DNA of 64,000 bases from Ostrinia nubilalis (Eukaryota > Arthropoda > Insecta > Lepidoptera > Crambidae), in NCBI RefSeq assembly GCF_963855985.1, contig NC_087114.1, forward strand, positions 459,001 through 523,000, in the 5' to 3' direction. Position 1 is the first letter of the stretch; every line of letters begins with the position of its first letter. This document shows positions 56,301-64,000 of the stretch, one piece after another. A program made the position numbers and the translations under genes. Under the pieces are notes generated by a model. That model did not search any database, had not been told where the DNA came from, and saw only the letters and a program-made list of their open reading frames with translations.

Positions 56301-59300
56301 CTGTTAAAAGAGGACACGTGAGATCATTATTTGGTTTTATAACCATTAAAATTGGTCTAATTTACCTATCCCAGAGGTGAGCCCAAAGTGAGGTCTTTTT
56401 ACCCGACTGCGCCAGAAGGAGGGTTATGTTTTTCGAGTGTATGTATGTATGTACATTGCTTTGGCACGGCCTACAGCCTAAACGGCTTGACCGATTTTAG
56501 AGTGAGAGGTGTCGTTAGATTCATCTTAATCGTGAGAGTGACACTGGCTATACTAAAATTGAAAAAAAAAATCAAAATGGCGGATTTTAGGTGACAATTC
56601 ACTAACTTAAGCGGTTTAGATTTTTCATACAAAAGGATTTTCTCGCTAATACCCGTTCCCGTGGGAATTCCTAAGTATACTATAACCTGCCCAGGAGTAC
56701 CTATGAAGAATAATTGTACCCAGTTTTGTTAAAATCCGTCCAGTAGTTTTTGGTTCTAACTATAAGGAACATACAGACAGACAGACAGACAGACAAACAT
56801 TTTACTGATTGCATTTTTGGCATCAGTATCGATCACTAATCACCCCCTGATAGTTATTTTGAAAATATATTTCATGTAAAGAATTGACCTCTCTACAGAT
56901 TTATTATAAGTATAGATAAAGTTTTTCTTTAAGGATATTTATTGGGCTTTCAAATTTTAATAAAACCAATATTGTTGGGGCACAATGATTGTTACAGAAG
57001 AAAATCTTTAAATTTCGCGTCGCGGAAGGTGCGATTTATTTGATGTTGAGTGTAGTTTAGAAATAATCGAGTGAGATCACTTATCGTTTCCACCCTGTAT
57101 TATTTAATTTTCATATGTTGTAAAACCACTTTTGAATATTTTTCTTTCTCTAATCTAAAATTTGTATTTTTTATTAACATAGATAAATTTTGCAGGTCAT
57201 GGGTAGTGGTAGATAGCAGGTGTGATTTTTATGATGTAAACCAGCATGATAGGGAATATTGTCATACCATTTACGACACTTATTCAACTTACTATGAAAT
57301 ACGATCCAGGCGTGAGTACCTAAAATTACTTTCACTGACACCATAGTCCAGTCATGGTAGTTTCACCTGGAAAGTTTTTCGCGAGTAATGAAAATTGGCA
57401 TTTATACAGTGTGAGTCACAATAAAGTGCACATATGAAAATAAGTGAAACTAGACATATTTTTGTTGACAAAAAAGAGGTAAAATTTTTTTTAAGTTATT
57501 TTTTCAAATTTTTGTAGATTTTTTTTTCTTCCAATCTTAATGTAAAGAAAACGTAATAACTTTTAAACTAAGAGATATCCTGATAAAATAAAAACAGTAA
57601 TAATGCTAAATAACAGGCTATACTAAAAAAATACATAAAATACTCAGAAAATGGCAACACATAATAAAAAAAGTACATTTTGATAAAAAATCGCATTTTA
57701 ATTCGCGTTTTTTTTGGTTATTTGATAAATATAGTCGGCTGTTTGGTGTAGTGGTTCAGAACGTGCTACAATACCAAGAGATCCCGGGTTCGATTCCCGG
57801 CCGGGCAGAAATTGAAATGTTGAATTTTAATTTCTGTGACGGGTCTGGGTGTTACTATGTATAATGTAAATAAAAAATAAAATAAAATAAAAAAGCCTTT
57901 TATTTCCTACAAATTAACTTTACAATGACTTTAGGTTTCTTAACTAAGTATATTTAGATACTACTAATTTTATTTAATTTAATAACTAAGTATTAATTAA
58001 CCGTTGGTTTAGCTAGCATTAATTGGTTATGAATAGCTATTCAAATACCTGTCACAGTTTGTAGGAACCCCATTATTGGGTGAAGGCCTCCTCCAAAGAT
58101 GCCCAGTTATCTCTGTCTTGTGCTATCTGTTTCCAGTTTGGGCCGGCTGTCTTTTTGATCTCGTCGTCCCAGCGTGTCAGTGGTCTTCCCCTGTTCCTTT
58201 TACCTGGAGGTCCTTTCCAGAAGGTCGCTTTTATGGTCCATCTCTGGTCTTTAAGCCTTGCGACATGACCCGCCCATTTCCACTTAAGTTTCTGTGCGTA
58301 ATTTAACGCATTTGTTGCTTTGGTTATTGACCTTATTTTTGTGTGTCGTATTTTGTCTAATTTCTTTATTTTAAGCATGCTGCGCTCCAGTCCTCTTTGA
58401 CAAGTGGTAATTAGGTTTTTTATTTTTGCAGTGAATTTCCACGTCTGGCAACCGTACGTCAAGCTTGGTAGAAGGCCGGTATTCATAACTTTCGTTTTGA
58501 TGGTAATAGGAAAGTTACTTTTAAAAATTTCCTTTAGACTCCAATATTTGTTCCAAGTTTGTTGTATTCTTCTTTTTGGGTCAATTTCCCAAACACATTT
58601 TTTGAGCGGCGTAGCTGAAAATCATATGTTTTTTATGACATAGAACTTTGATTTTTTTTTACACGAAAATATACAGAGGTTCCATTTTGAGGACAACATT
58701 ATTAATTAGTATTTTCTTTTACAAATTCGACAAAAAATAATTGAACTAAGCGTTTCTAATTTTGGTGCAGTGTCCACATCCTTAATTTCTTACAATATGT
58801 ATTTTTTTAGCTGAAGATCAAAACAGAACTTAGGGAAAAAGTATATTTTTGGATTATACAATCTATCTATTATCTAAGATTACCAAATTAAGCACGTTTC
58901 CCAAATAACTGTGATTAAGTCACGTCCTTAAGTTTTGTCCGCGAAAAATTTATGATTTTGGTGTCAATAATGAAATAGCTCGTCAGTTTCTTTAAAGATC
59001 AAACAGGATTTAAACACTCCCATCATTCGTTAGGTTTAGTACCGCCCCCGCGAGCAGTGACGGCAGACGGGTGCAAGACCTCTGCGTCTTCCCGCCAAAA
59101 ACGTAAATGTGTTGTTTTTTTTTAAACGGACAACAATTCTGCAATTTTGGTGTCTTTTTGTATAAGATTTCTAAGCTATTCTTTTTAGTTGAATTCCTCG
59201 TATAATGTAAAGGAACTGTTTTCATACCATGTGTTAAAATGTTATTGTTATATTTAAAACAGATTTCATATAATTTAGCTTTTTCAACGAGAATCTAATT

Positions 59301-62300
59301 TTGGTGAGTCAATTTTGGTGTTTTTGGTGGTGCACCAAAGCATTTTTAACCGACTTAACTCCGTCAATTGTGAACCGATTTTCAAAATTCTTTTTTTGTT
59401 CTATAGGGTACACTTATGTGGTGGTCCCATTGTCACCAAGTCAGGATCTGATGATGGGATCCTAGGGAAATCGAGAGTAAACCTCAAATTTTGTAGGAAT
59501 ACAATACGTTTTCTAAAGTTATTCAAGTAGTCATCATCTAATGTTGATGAGGTGATGATGGAAGGTAAAACTCCTTAACGCTTAGGAGTTGGAGGATAAT
59601 TCTTTAAATATTTTAGGTAGGTATGTACATACAGTTGTATTATTTCAGGTATTTAAGATGAGCTGATAATGAAAGGTCAAACAACATAAGTAAGGAGTTA
59701 GATGATACTCAATACTCATTTGTTGATACATACATTGACACATGATACATTGATACTTTTTAGTTGCCGATATTTAAAGTAGGGAGCCTGTATTTTGCTA
59801 GGAAGATTATTTACACTTGGATTGTGATTAAGACTATAATTTTCCATTACAAAATGGAAAATTATAGTCTTAATCACATTAAACATAGGTACTGTCCCTC
59901 TTCAGTGACAATAACAAGGACTAATCAACTAAAAAGCATGAAAAAAAATAATTTTAACAAAAAAATTAAAACCGACGCCAACAATCACTTAAAAGTAGAA
60001 AATAAGTACGTCGTTATTTATTTATTAGGACAATATACCATGATTAATATTTTTGGAGTCGGTGCTGGTAAATTTAAAACCATTTCTTGAGCTTGGCACT
60101 AAGATATGACCGACTGACAGCATATTTTCTAATTTTGGTGCTTTAATATAAATTTTGGTGTTCTCTTAATTTTGGTGTAAGGAAAATCTAAAAAACTACT
60201 GGACAAAATTTAATGTCTTAATCATTTTAGAAACAGTATAAGTTTCCAATAAATTTGATCTATAATTAAAGAATAAAAATACACAAATAACAATTTCCAC
60301 CAAAATTAGGCAAAAATATGCACTTGTTGAAATTCACCCTTTTACTTCCATTTCGTTATTTTTCCGATCAAAACTAATTTGCTTCCCTAGATATATGTAT
60401 GAATCTGTATATTCGAGTGGCACTCCATTTATTGTTAATATCCTTCTCTGTCTATTTGTCATTGCCATAGTCTTTGAGAGATTCATATTCAATCCAATGT
60501 ATAATGTAGTATGTATTTAAAAAAAATAGTATTTAAGTAGTATATCCGTTAAGCTAGCACCCATAACACAAGCATTAAGTTGCTTACTTTGGGGCTAGCT
60601 GGCGATGTGTGAAATTGTCTAAAGATTATAGTATTTATAGTAATATCTCCAAGTAATGCCCCCATAACAGGTGGTTTTTATTACTTTGTGTTATTCTTTA
60701 TCGTATTACCTTTGTAAAACCAAAAATCGCATGTCTCTGGCTATCCTTCCTTCAACTGCCGAAACATTTTGTTATTGTATGTAGTTTTAATACCCATAAA
60801 CCACATACCACATATTCCCCCTTTTCATCACTATATTAAGTATTTTAAGGGTAATAGTAAAATTTTACAACCACCTCTGTGGTCTAGTGGTAAGACCACC
60901 TGCTTCAGAGGTTCTGGGTTCGATTCCCTGTCGAGGCGAAATTTCCTGTGTGGTAAGGTTTGATCTAAATCTGGCTGGCTAGCTATCACATCTTCTTAAG
61001 TCTGGCACCATAACAATAATGTTAACAGCATTGCTGTGTTCCAGCAGTAGGAGATAGGGTTCCTCTGTGGTTGAAGTTCCCTTCCACATTCAGCCTTATC
61101 AACACTTTCAATCAGGTGAGATGAAGGGCAAGAGCTTCCTCGTTGACAATAAAAACATGTTCTGTTCAGTTATTGTCTCTAAATCTGTTCTACGTAATGT
61201 AAACTTAGAGGATTCCCAATATTATTTCACTCTAAGAAAGTCAAAAACATGTATCCGAATCTCCGACTTACCACTTTAGTGGAGCGATTACAGGAAATAT
61301 TGGCCTAATAAGTAACATGTTTTTTTGTATTATTATGAAAGTTCAGGAAATTTCGCAGTTTTTTTTAATTATTTTGGACCTATATATGAAGCATTCATTC
61401 TCACGATTAGGCGTTCTCCGCCTAATTACCGTATCATTTTTTAAATTTGGCTTAAGTTACCGCCTCTGTGGTCTAGTGGTAAGACCACCTGCTTCAGACG
61501 CAGAGGTCCCGGGTTCGATTTCCAGTGGGGGCAGATTTTTCTGTTCGGTTTGGTTGGTGGTAGGGCTTGTTCTAAGTCCGCCTGGCTAGCTACCACCATC
61601 TTACCTAAGTCTGTCGCCATAACAACAATGTTAACAGCATTGTTGTGTTCCGGCAGTTAGAGGTAAGATAGCCAGTTCCTCCGTGGTTGAGGATTCCGGG
61701 TGAAGCTCGCTTCCACCTTCGGCCTGATCGTCACTTACCATCAGGTGAGATACAGGCCAAGAGCTTCCTCGTTGTGGATAAAAAAAAAGTATTTGTCTTA
61801 AACGCATTTAAATATCAAAGACCTGAAAAGTACGAATTTAACAATCATAATAGCATCAAATTATTCAAAACGGTTTTCGCGTAAATGAGACCCTCAAATA
61901 TGGTCGCGGTAAAGATAAGGCATAAACTTAATATAACGGTAATTAATTAGAAAAGATAAGTAAAATAATAAAAAAATGCATTGATATCACAATGTCAAAA
62001 GTTAAATGTAGATGTCACAATAAATCAACACTATCTTATCTATTTAAGTTAAAATATTCGTCAATGCTATAAAAACCATTGCTCAGTAACCAATTCATTA
62101 ATTTCTTCTTTAATACATCGTAGGTTCGTAGGTATTTTATAAAAAACAAACTTTAGGAATTTAAAAATTATGTTCTTTACTTTTATAATTATTTAAATTA
62201 TGGTATTGGAAATAAGATAAAGTTATTATTATTTCGCCTAAGAAACCATTATGCATTTAGAAAACATTGAATATCAAAATTTATGCGAAAAAACTTTATG

Positions 62301-62451
62301 CCAAAACTGTTATTTATTTATTTATTTAGGTTGTGCCAAACTATATTATGATGAAAAATGTTATGCGTTTGAGAGGGCTCCCCATCTGGACACCCGGCAG
62401 CATGTTCAGCCAAGTTCAAAGAAAAAGAAACTGGCAGTGCAGCAGTTGTGA
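50228..62451 (+). CDS. Secreted Cys-rich protein, unrecognised (6 exons)
   Basis: Exons 50228-50342, 53171-53326, 53885-54064, 55095-55236, 57196-57311 and 62330-62451 join with matching phases (1,1,1,2,1) into 276 residues. Residues 1-17 are a signal peptide (MLLAVVLLAWSHGPGAW). Then an acidic stretch, a Ser/Thr/Met-rich stretch, a dibasic RIRRED, and a helical segment (SEVRGVLKEMMAGRNLSDF). Eight cysteines fill the last third (172, 187, 191, 197, 207, 220, 238, 247), spacing C-x14-C-x3-C-x5-C-x9-C-x12-C-x17-C-x8-C. N-glycosylation sites occur at NLS and NTT. It ends in KKKKLAVQQL. I do not recognise the fold; an extracellular disulfide-bonded protein is the inference. Confidence 0.78.
50497..52365. 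mobile_element. Tc1/mariner-like element with TA duplication
   Basis: TA at 50495-50496 and 52366-52367. Ends CAGGGTGGAATTTTGTAACG and its near complement continue for about 55 bp (GGAGGGAAAGTACTGTTAAT). 1.87 kb and AT-rich, no transposase. In intron 1 of the Cys-rich gene. Confidence 0.85.
52482..52645 (-). mobile_element. Dispersed repeat, family G
   Basis: TCCTATGTTCTTCTGATTAA through GAGGTGGGAATAGTCCC, reverse copy. Confidence 0.75.
52646..52937. mobile_element. Head-to-head pair of RTE 3' ends
   Basis: Left half TTTCAGCCAGATCCACTGCT (reverse) and right half CATTGGGGGAGGCCTATGTT (forward), meeting near GGTCCACC...GGTGGACC. Same layout as 5366-5620. Confidence 0.65.
52938..53046. mobile_element. 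Shortened tRNA-SINE palindrome
   Basis: GGAAAAATCGAACTGCCTAA at left and a matching inverted CAGTTTGATTTTTCC at right, with GGTGGGAATCGA / TCGATTCCCACC between. A centre-deleted relative of 54826-55018. Confidence 0.7.
53171..53326 (+). CDS. Cys-rich gene exon 2
   Basis: Residues 39-90: Ser/Met-rich start, GDTGGTAGPTRIRREDQTPP, RTLSPNEISEVR. Acceptor TTTCTTCAG, donor AGAG|GTACGC. Confidence 0.8.
53404..53512. mobile_element. MITE, family H
   Basis: TGCCCGTCTTCACCATCAA and GGTGGTGAAAACGGGCA. In intron 2 of the Cys-rich gene, about 80 bases after exon 2. Confidence 0.8.
53885..54064 (+). CDS. Cys-rich gene exon 3
   Basis: Residues 91-150: GVLKEMMAGRNLSDFTQDVT, RLVDLLSSTASNQIDLST and AYMLRDRYM. 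No cysteine. Acceptor TTTTTTTCCAG, donor ATTG|GTATGT. Confidence 0.82.
54618..54817 (+). mobile_element. Short Helitron (Lep1-like)
   Basis: TCTATATATATAAAAGAAAG start, AACGGCTGAACCGATTTAGC core, GTTCGCCGGGTCAGCTAG end before T. Confidence 0.8.
54826..55018. mobile_element. Head-to-head tRNA-SINE palindrome
   Basis: Two copies of a tRNA-derived SINE meet 5' to 5' at a perfect 52-bp palindrome (54890-54941) centred on GAGCTC. The left copy (minus) keeps box A (GCTCAGTTGG) and a degenerate box B (GGGATCAATTCC). The right copy (plus) keeps box A only. Outer ends ATAACTTGAAAAAAT and ATTTTTTCAAGTTAT are exact inversions. Confidence 0.85.
55095..55236 (+). CDS. Cys-rich gene exon 4
   Basis: Residues 151-197: DKKLSYLRGVYYKMYIYTDL, RCRKEPFLRI and CPSLCVNTTTC. 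First four cysteines. Donor GCAA|GTAAGA. Confidence 0.82.
55249..55421. mobile_element. MITE directly after exon 4
   Basis: TAA on both sides (55246-55248, 55422-55424). GGGTTATATTTCACACCATGG against CCATGGTGTCCCGGTGAAATA inverted. Starts 12 bases after the exon 4 donor. Confidence 0.8.
55541..55749. mobile_element. Palindromic MITE, family L
   Basis: AGCCTGGTCCATGAGCACGT and its inversion, with GCAATATAATTACGCGCGAG mirrored inside. Same family as 41908-42104. Confidence 0.85.
55877..57097. mobile_element. Family A MITE split by a nested element
   Basis: Right end CTTATCGTTTCCACCCTG followed by TA. The left part (CACAATATTAGAAGTGT, CACTTTCAGGATCAGTAG) matches the 8443-9132 copy. The left terminus is lost, and the copy is interrupted at about 56024-57050. 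Confidence 0.75.
56024..57050. mobile_element. Nested 1.0-kb inverted-repeat element
   Basis: ACATCAAATAAATCGCACCT at left and AGGTGCGATTTATTTGATGT at right (exact inversion), each continuing to a CGCGAC block. Inside are CGACTGCGCCAGAAGGAGGG, AACGGCTTGACCGATTTTAG and a (CAGA)n run near 56770. No transposase. Confidence 0.8.
57196..57311 (+). CDS. Cys-rich gene exon 5
   Basis: Residues 198-236: SWVVVDSRCDFYDVNQHDRE, YCHTIYDTYSTYYEIRSR. Two cysteines, many tyrosines. Acceptor TTTTGCAG, donor AGGC|GTGAGT. Confidence 0.8.
57734..57870 (+). mobile_element. tRNA-derived SINE
   Basis: TGGTGTAGTGGTTCAGAACG (box A) and CCCGGGTTCGATTCCCGG (box B), then GCAGAAATTGAAATG. A SINE body continues after the tRNA-like part. 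Its head resembles 22626-22697. Confidence 0.75.
58073..58620 (-). mobile_element. RTE LINE reverse transcriptase fragment
   Basis: Minus strand encodes YWSLKEIFKSNFPITIKTKV, LPSLTYGCQTWKF, KWKWAGHVARL, RGRPLTRWDDEIKKTAG and WASLEEAFTQ. Same C-terminal region as 16619-17155 but a diverged subfamily. Confidence 0.85.
58757..60310. repeat. Cluster of AATTTTGGTG motifs
   Basis: Seven exact copies (58758, 59143, 59297, 59311, 60131, 60151, 60167, all approximate to 1-2 bases), a near-copy at 58953 and an inverted copy near 60298. All lie in intron 5 of the Cys-rich gene. The function is unknown. Confidence 0.65.
59823..59878. repeat. Perfect 26-bp hairpin
   Basis: TGTGATTAAGACTATAATTT... and its exact inversion around the loop ACAA. 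A candidate hairpin RNA or MITE core. Confidence 0.9.
60875..61140 (+). mobile_element. tRNA-derived SINE D, diverged copy
   Basis: CCTCTGTGGTCTAGTGGTAA head, GGGTTCGATTCCCTG box B, body with several deletions. Confidence 0.75.
61459..61793 (+). mobile_element. tRNA-derived SINE D, best full-length copy
   Basis: CGCCTCTGTGGTCTAGTGGT head with box A, GGGTTCGATTTCCAGTGG box B, then CCGGCAGTTAGAGGTAAGAT and CTCGTTGTGGATAAAAAAAA. The anticodon loop would read CAG, but stems and body make this a SINE. Confidence 0.85.
62330..62451 (+). CDS. Cys-rich gene exon 6
   Basis: Residues 237-276 and stop: CAKLYYDEKCYAFERAPHLD, then a basic tail. Last two cysteines. Acceptor TTTATTTAG. Confidence 0.78.
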
Positions 62452-62768
62452 ATTCCGAAAGGAAATATAAAAAAAACTGCTACTAGGCAGCATTTTTCCA
62501 ATATCTATGGCGGCACGAGCGGCAACCATACGAGTTCGCAAAGTTGAAATTCGTAAAGAGCACATCGAAATCAGTATACTCGTAAATCCCAATTTTCATA
62601 CTCCCGGAAAACTTTCCAGGTAACCCCATTATTTTATACCAAATCAAATCAAATCATTTATTTGTAAAACATAGGTATGTGGAATTCAGGTGGTACACAT
62701 AATGAAAATGACTGGACTATCAGAGGTGGACTTACGACGCATCGAACAAGTCTATTATGTCCATTTTA

Positions 62769-62905
62769 GGGCTGATTTTTCAATAGTCTGATAACTTTTA
62801 ACTGAAGAATAAGTTGACACATTGACAGTTTCAGTATGGGAAATATGTCAAAATGACAAGTTTATTCTTCAGATAAAAGATATCTGACGATTGAAAAATC
62901 AGCCC
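62769..62905. mobile_element. Palindromic MITE, family B
   Basis: TTA on both sides (62766-62768, 62906-62908). GGGCTGATTTTTCAATAGTC and GATTGAAAAATCAGCCC ends. Confidence 0.85.
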
Positions 62906-62959
62906 TTAAAAAATAACTCATATCAGTTCTAAAATAGAAAGACACGGGTCTTAGCGGGA

Positions 62960-63118
62960 TTATTCCCACCTTTCGTCCCCACCGCTGCAACTCCTGTGTA
63001 GCCAGGATCTACAGCTTGACCGCCATAAAAACCTAACCAATGAAGGTCAAGTTTGTCCCGGGGGAAAGTTAACTGTCATTGGACCTGCAACGAAATTAAT
63101 CAGAAGAAAATAGGAGGA
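62960..63118 (+). mobile_element. Dispersed repeat, family G
   Basis: TTATTCCCACCTTTCGTCCC through AATTAATCAGAAGAAAATAG. Confidence 0.75.
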
Positions 63119-63220
63119 GTTCGAAGTTAAGGTTCGATAGGATAGGATAGGGAGTAGGTACAAGTACCCGGCTTGACGTTTCGGCTGCTATGCTGCAGCC
63201 GTGGTCACATTTAGTTTAAT

Positions 63221-63463
63221 CAGAGTAAATACAAATGAGTAGGTCATCTTCATAGAAACGCACCGAGCGCGGTTTGTATGTGAGCGCGCGCCAATATATG
63301 CGGCGCGCACGCACACACTGAAAAAATTCAGCGCACCTCACCGCTAATCCACGCGAAATTTTGTCAGTGTGTGCGTGCGCGCCGCAAACGTATTGGCGCG
63401 CTCACATACAAACCGCGCTCGGGCGTTTCTATGAAGATGACCTACTCATTTGTATTTACTCTG
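63221..63463. mobile_element. hAT-like MITE, family E, complete
   Basis: GTTTAAT on both sides. CAGAGTAAATACAAATGAGT and its inversion as ends; arms run through ATGAAGATGACC and GGTTTGTATGTGAGCGCG to the centre. Confidence 0.85.
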
Positions 63464-63839
63464 GTTTAATGGAACGCGAAAGTTTAAAATCTTATTAACA
63501 GTTATAATTTTCAAAACTCATTAAAGTTTTCTATGGATATAATTAGGCTTGTTTGACGCGTTTTAGGCCCATCTAAAGTACGTGCTAATTTTGAGACAAT
63601 CTGTATTTTTTTTTTCAACAGACTTAGAAAAATATGGTGGTTCACTATTCGGCTGTGTTTTTTGTTGAACAGGGAGCATGGTTGATCTGTTTAAGGTTAC
63701 ACCAGCTTCTGTAGAATGAAATAAAACCGACTCCAAAGAGGGTAGACTGATATGTCTGCCCATAACATCTCGCCCGCAAGTTTTTTCTTCAGTTCCTATG
63801 TTCCTGTGGCTGAAATGATGATGATGATGACGTTTTCAG

Positions 63840-64000
63840 CCACGACTCCGACCACGACCACTACCACGACGACTACGACGACCGAGGCTGCCTCCACGGC
63901 TGACATCATCGATATTAGGAAGCTGGTGGCGATCATAGCGAACCTCACCATGAACACCATCGAGTCCAACCTGACGGAGCTGTTCAACGCCACCCTGCAA
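63840..64000 (+). CDS. Thr-rich exon, continues beyond the window
   Basis: Acceptor CGTTTTCAG at 63831-63839. In the frame that fits a phase-1 join, it encodes TTP, then eleven Thr, then EAASTADIIDIRKLVAIIAN and LTMNTIESNLTELFNATLQ. Three N-glycosylation sites (NLT, NLT, NAT) and the mucin-like Thr run suggest an extracellular protein. No first exon is recognisable between 62452 and 63839. It may be a neighbour related to the Cys-rich gene. Confidence 0.6.

Larger units (their letters stand above)
62935..63495. mobile_element. Family I element interrupted by two insertions
   Basis: AGACACGGGTCTTAGCGGG at the left and ATGGAACGCGAAAGTTTAAA at the right belong to family I (compare 28974-29095). 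Family G (62960-63118) and family E (63221-63463) lie inside. Confidence 0.65.

Noticed and set aside
57734..57815. Possible tRNA gene
   Set aside because: The B box is good, but the sequence runs on into a SINE-like 3' body, and the head matches another dispersed copy.
61459..61532. Possible tRNA gene with CAG anticodon
   Set aside because: Box A and B are present, but the sequence continues into a repeated SINE body found at four other places, and the stems are imperfect.
57342..62722. A 5.4-kb element bounded by inverted ATAGTCCAGTCA ends
   Set aside because: The inverted blocks also share an ACCTGGAAAGTTTT stretch but differ by an insertion, and exon 6 of the Cys-rich gene lies between them. 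Two separate copies of a dispersed repeat are more likely.
63796..63993. Minus-strand frame with a valine run
   Set aside because: It is the antisense of the Thr-rich exon, which has an acceptor and glycosylation motifs.

Overview
This is a eukaryotic, almost certainly lepidopteran, nuclear window. It is AT-rich intergenic and intronic DNA packed with transposons, with small GC-richer exons flanked by GT...AG splice sites. Three things point to a moth or butterfly: short Helitrons ending in CTAG, dense RTE 3' tails and tRNA-derived SINEs, and protein exons of insect type. There are no operons, rRNA genes or CRISPR arrays, and I see no functional tRNA gene.

Layout. (1) At 1272-1448 (minus) is a short unrecognised ORF or first exon. 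(2) At 3746-21569 (minus) is a complete 12-exon gene for the cargo receptor ERGIC-53/LMAN1. I rebuilt it exon by exon; all phases close to a 511-residue protein ending in KKFF. Its 6.7-kb first intron holds a piggyBac-like element with a second TTAA element nested inside. (3) At about 22.4-26.9 kb lies a nearly full-length Jockey/CR1-type LINE (PHD-like ORF1, APE endonuclease, reverse transcriptase) with one frameshift in ORF2. (4) At 27336-34577 (minus) and 37429-47780 (plus) are two complete 8-exon aldo-keto reductases arranged head to head, each with an N-terminal signal peptide and an intact D-Y-K-H tetrad. They share six intron positions and each has one intron of its own. (5) At 50228-62451 (plus) is a six-exon gene for a secreted protein of 276 residues with eight cysteines near the C terminus, which I do not recognise. 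(6) At 63840-64000 is the start of a threonine-rich exon that runs off the right edge.

Between and inside these genes are dozens of elements that can be delimited by their terminal repeats and target-site duplications: Tc1/mariner-like (TA), Harbinger-like MITEs (TAA/TTA), piggyBac-like (TTAA), hAT-like (7-8 bp), a Mutator-like element (10 bp), Helitrons, SINEs, RTE/R1/CR1 fragments and a 2.5-kb fold-back element. Many are nested.

The host genes fit the secretory pathway: a lectin receptor cycling between ER and Golgi, two signal-peptide AKRs and a Cys-rich secreted protein. I see no evidence that they act together. The features I find least ordinary are the repeated duplications that copy splice-site regions of ERGIC-53, the AKR-specific intron made almost entirely of a fold-back element, the head-to-head SINE palindromes, and the Cys-rich orphan.
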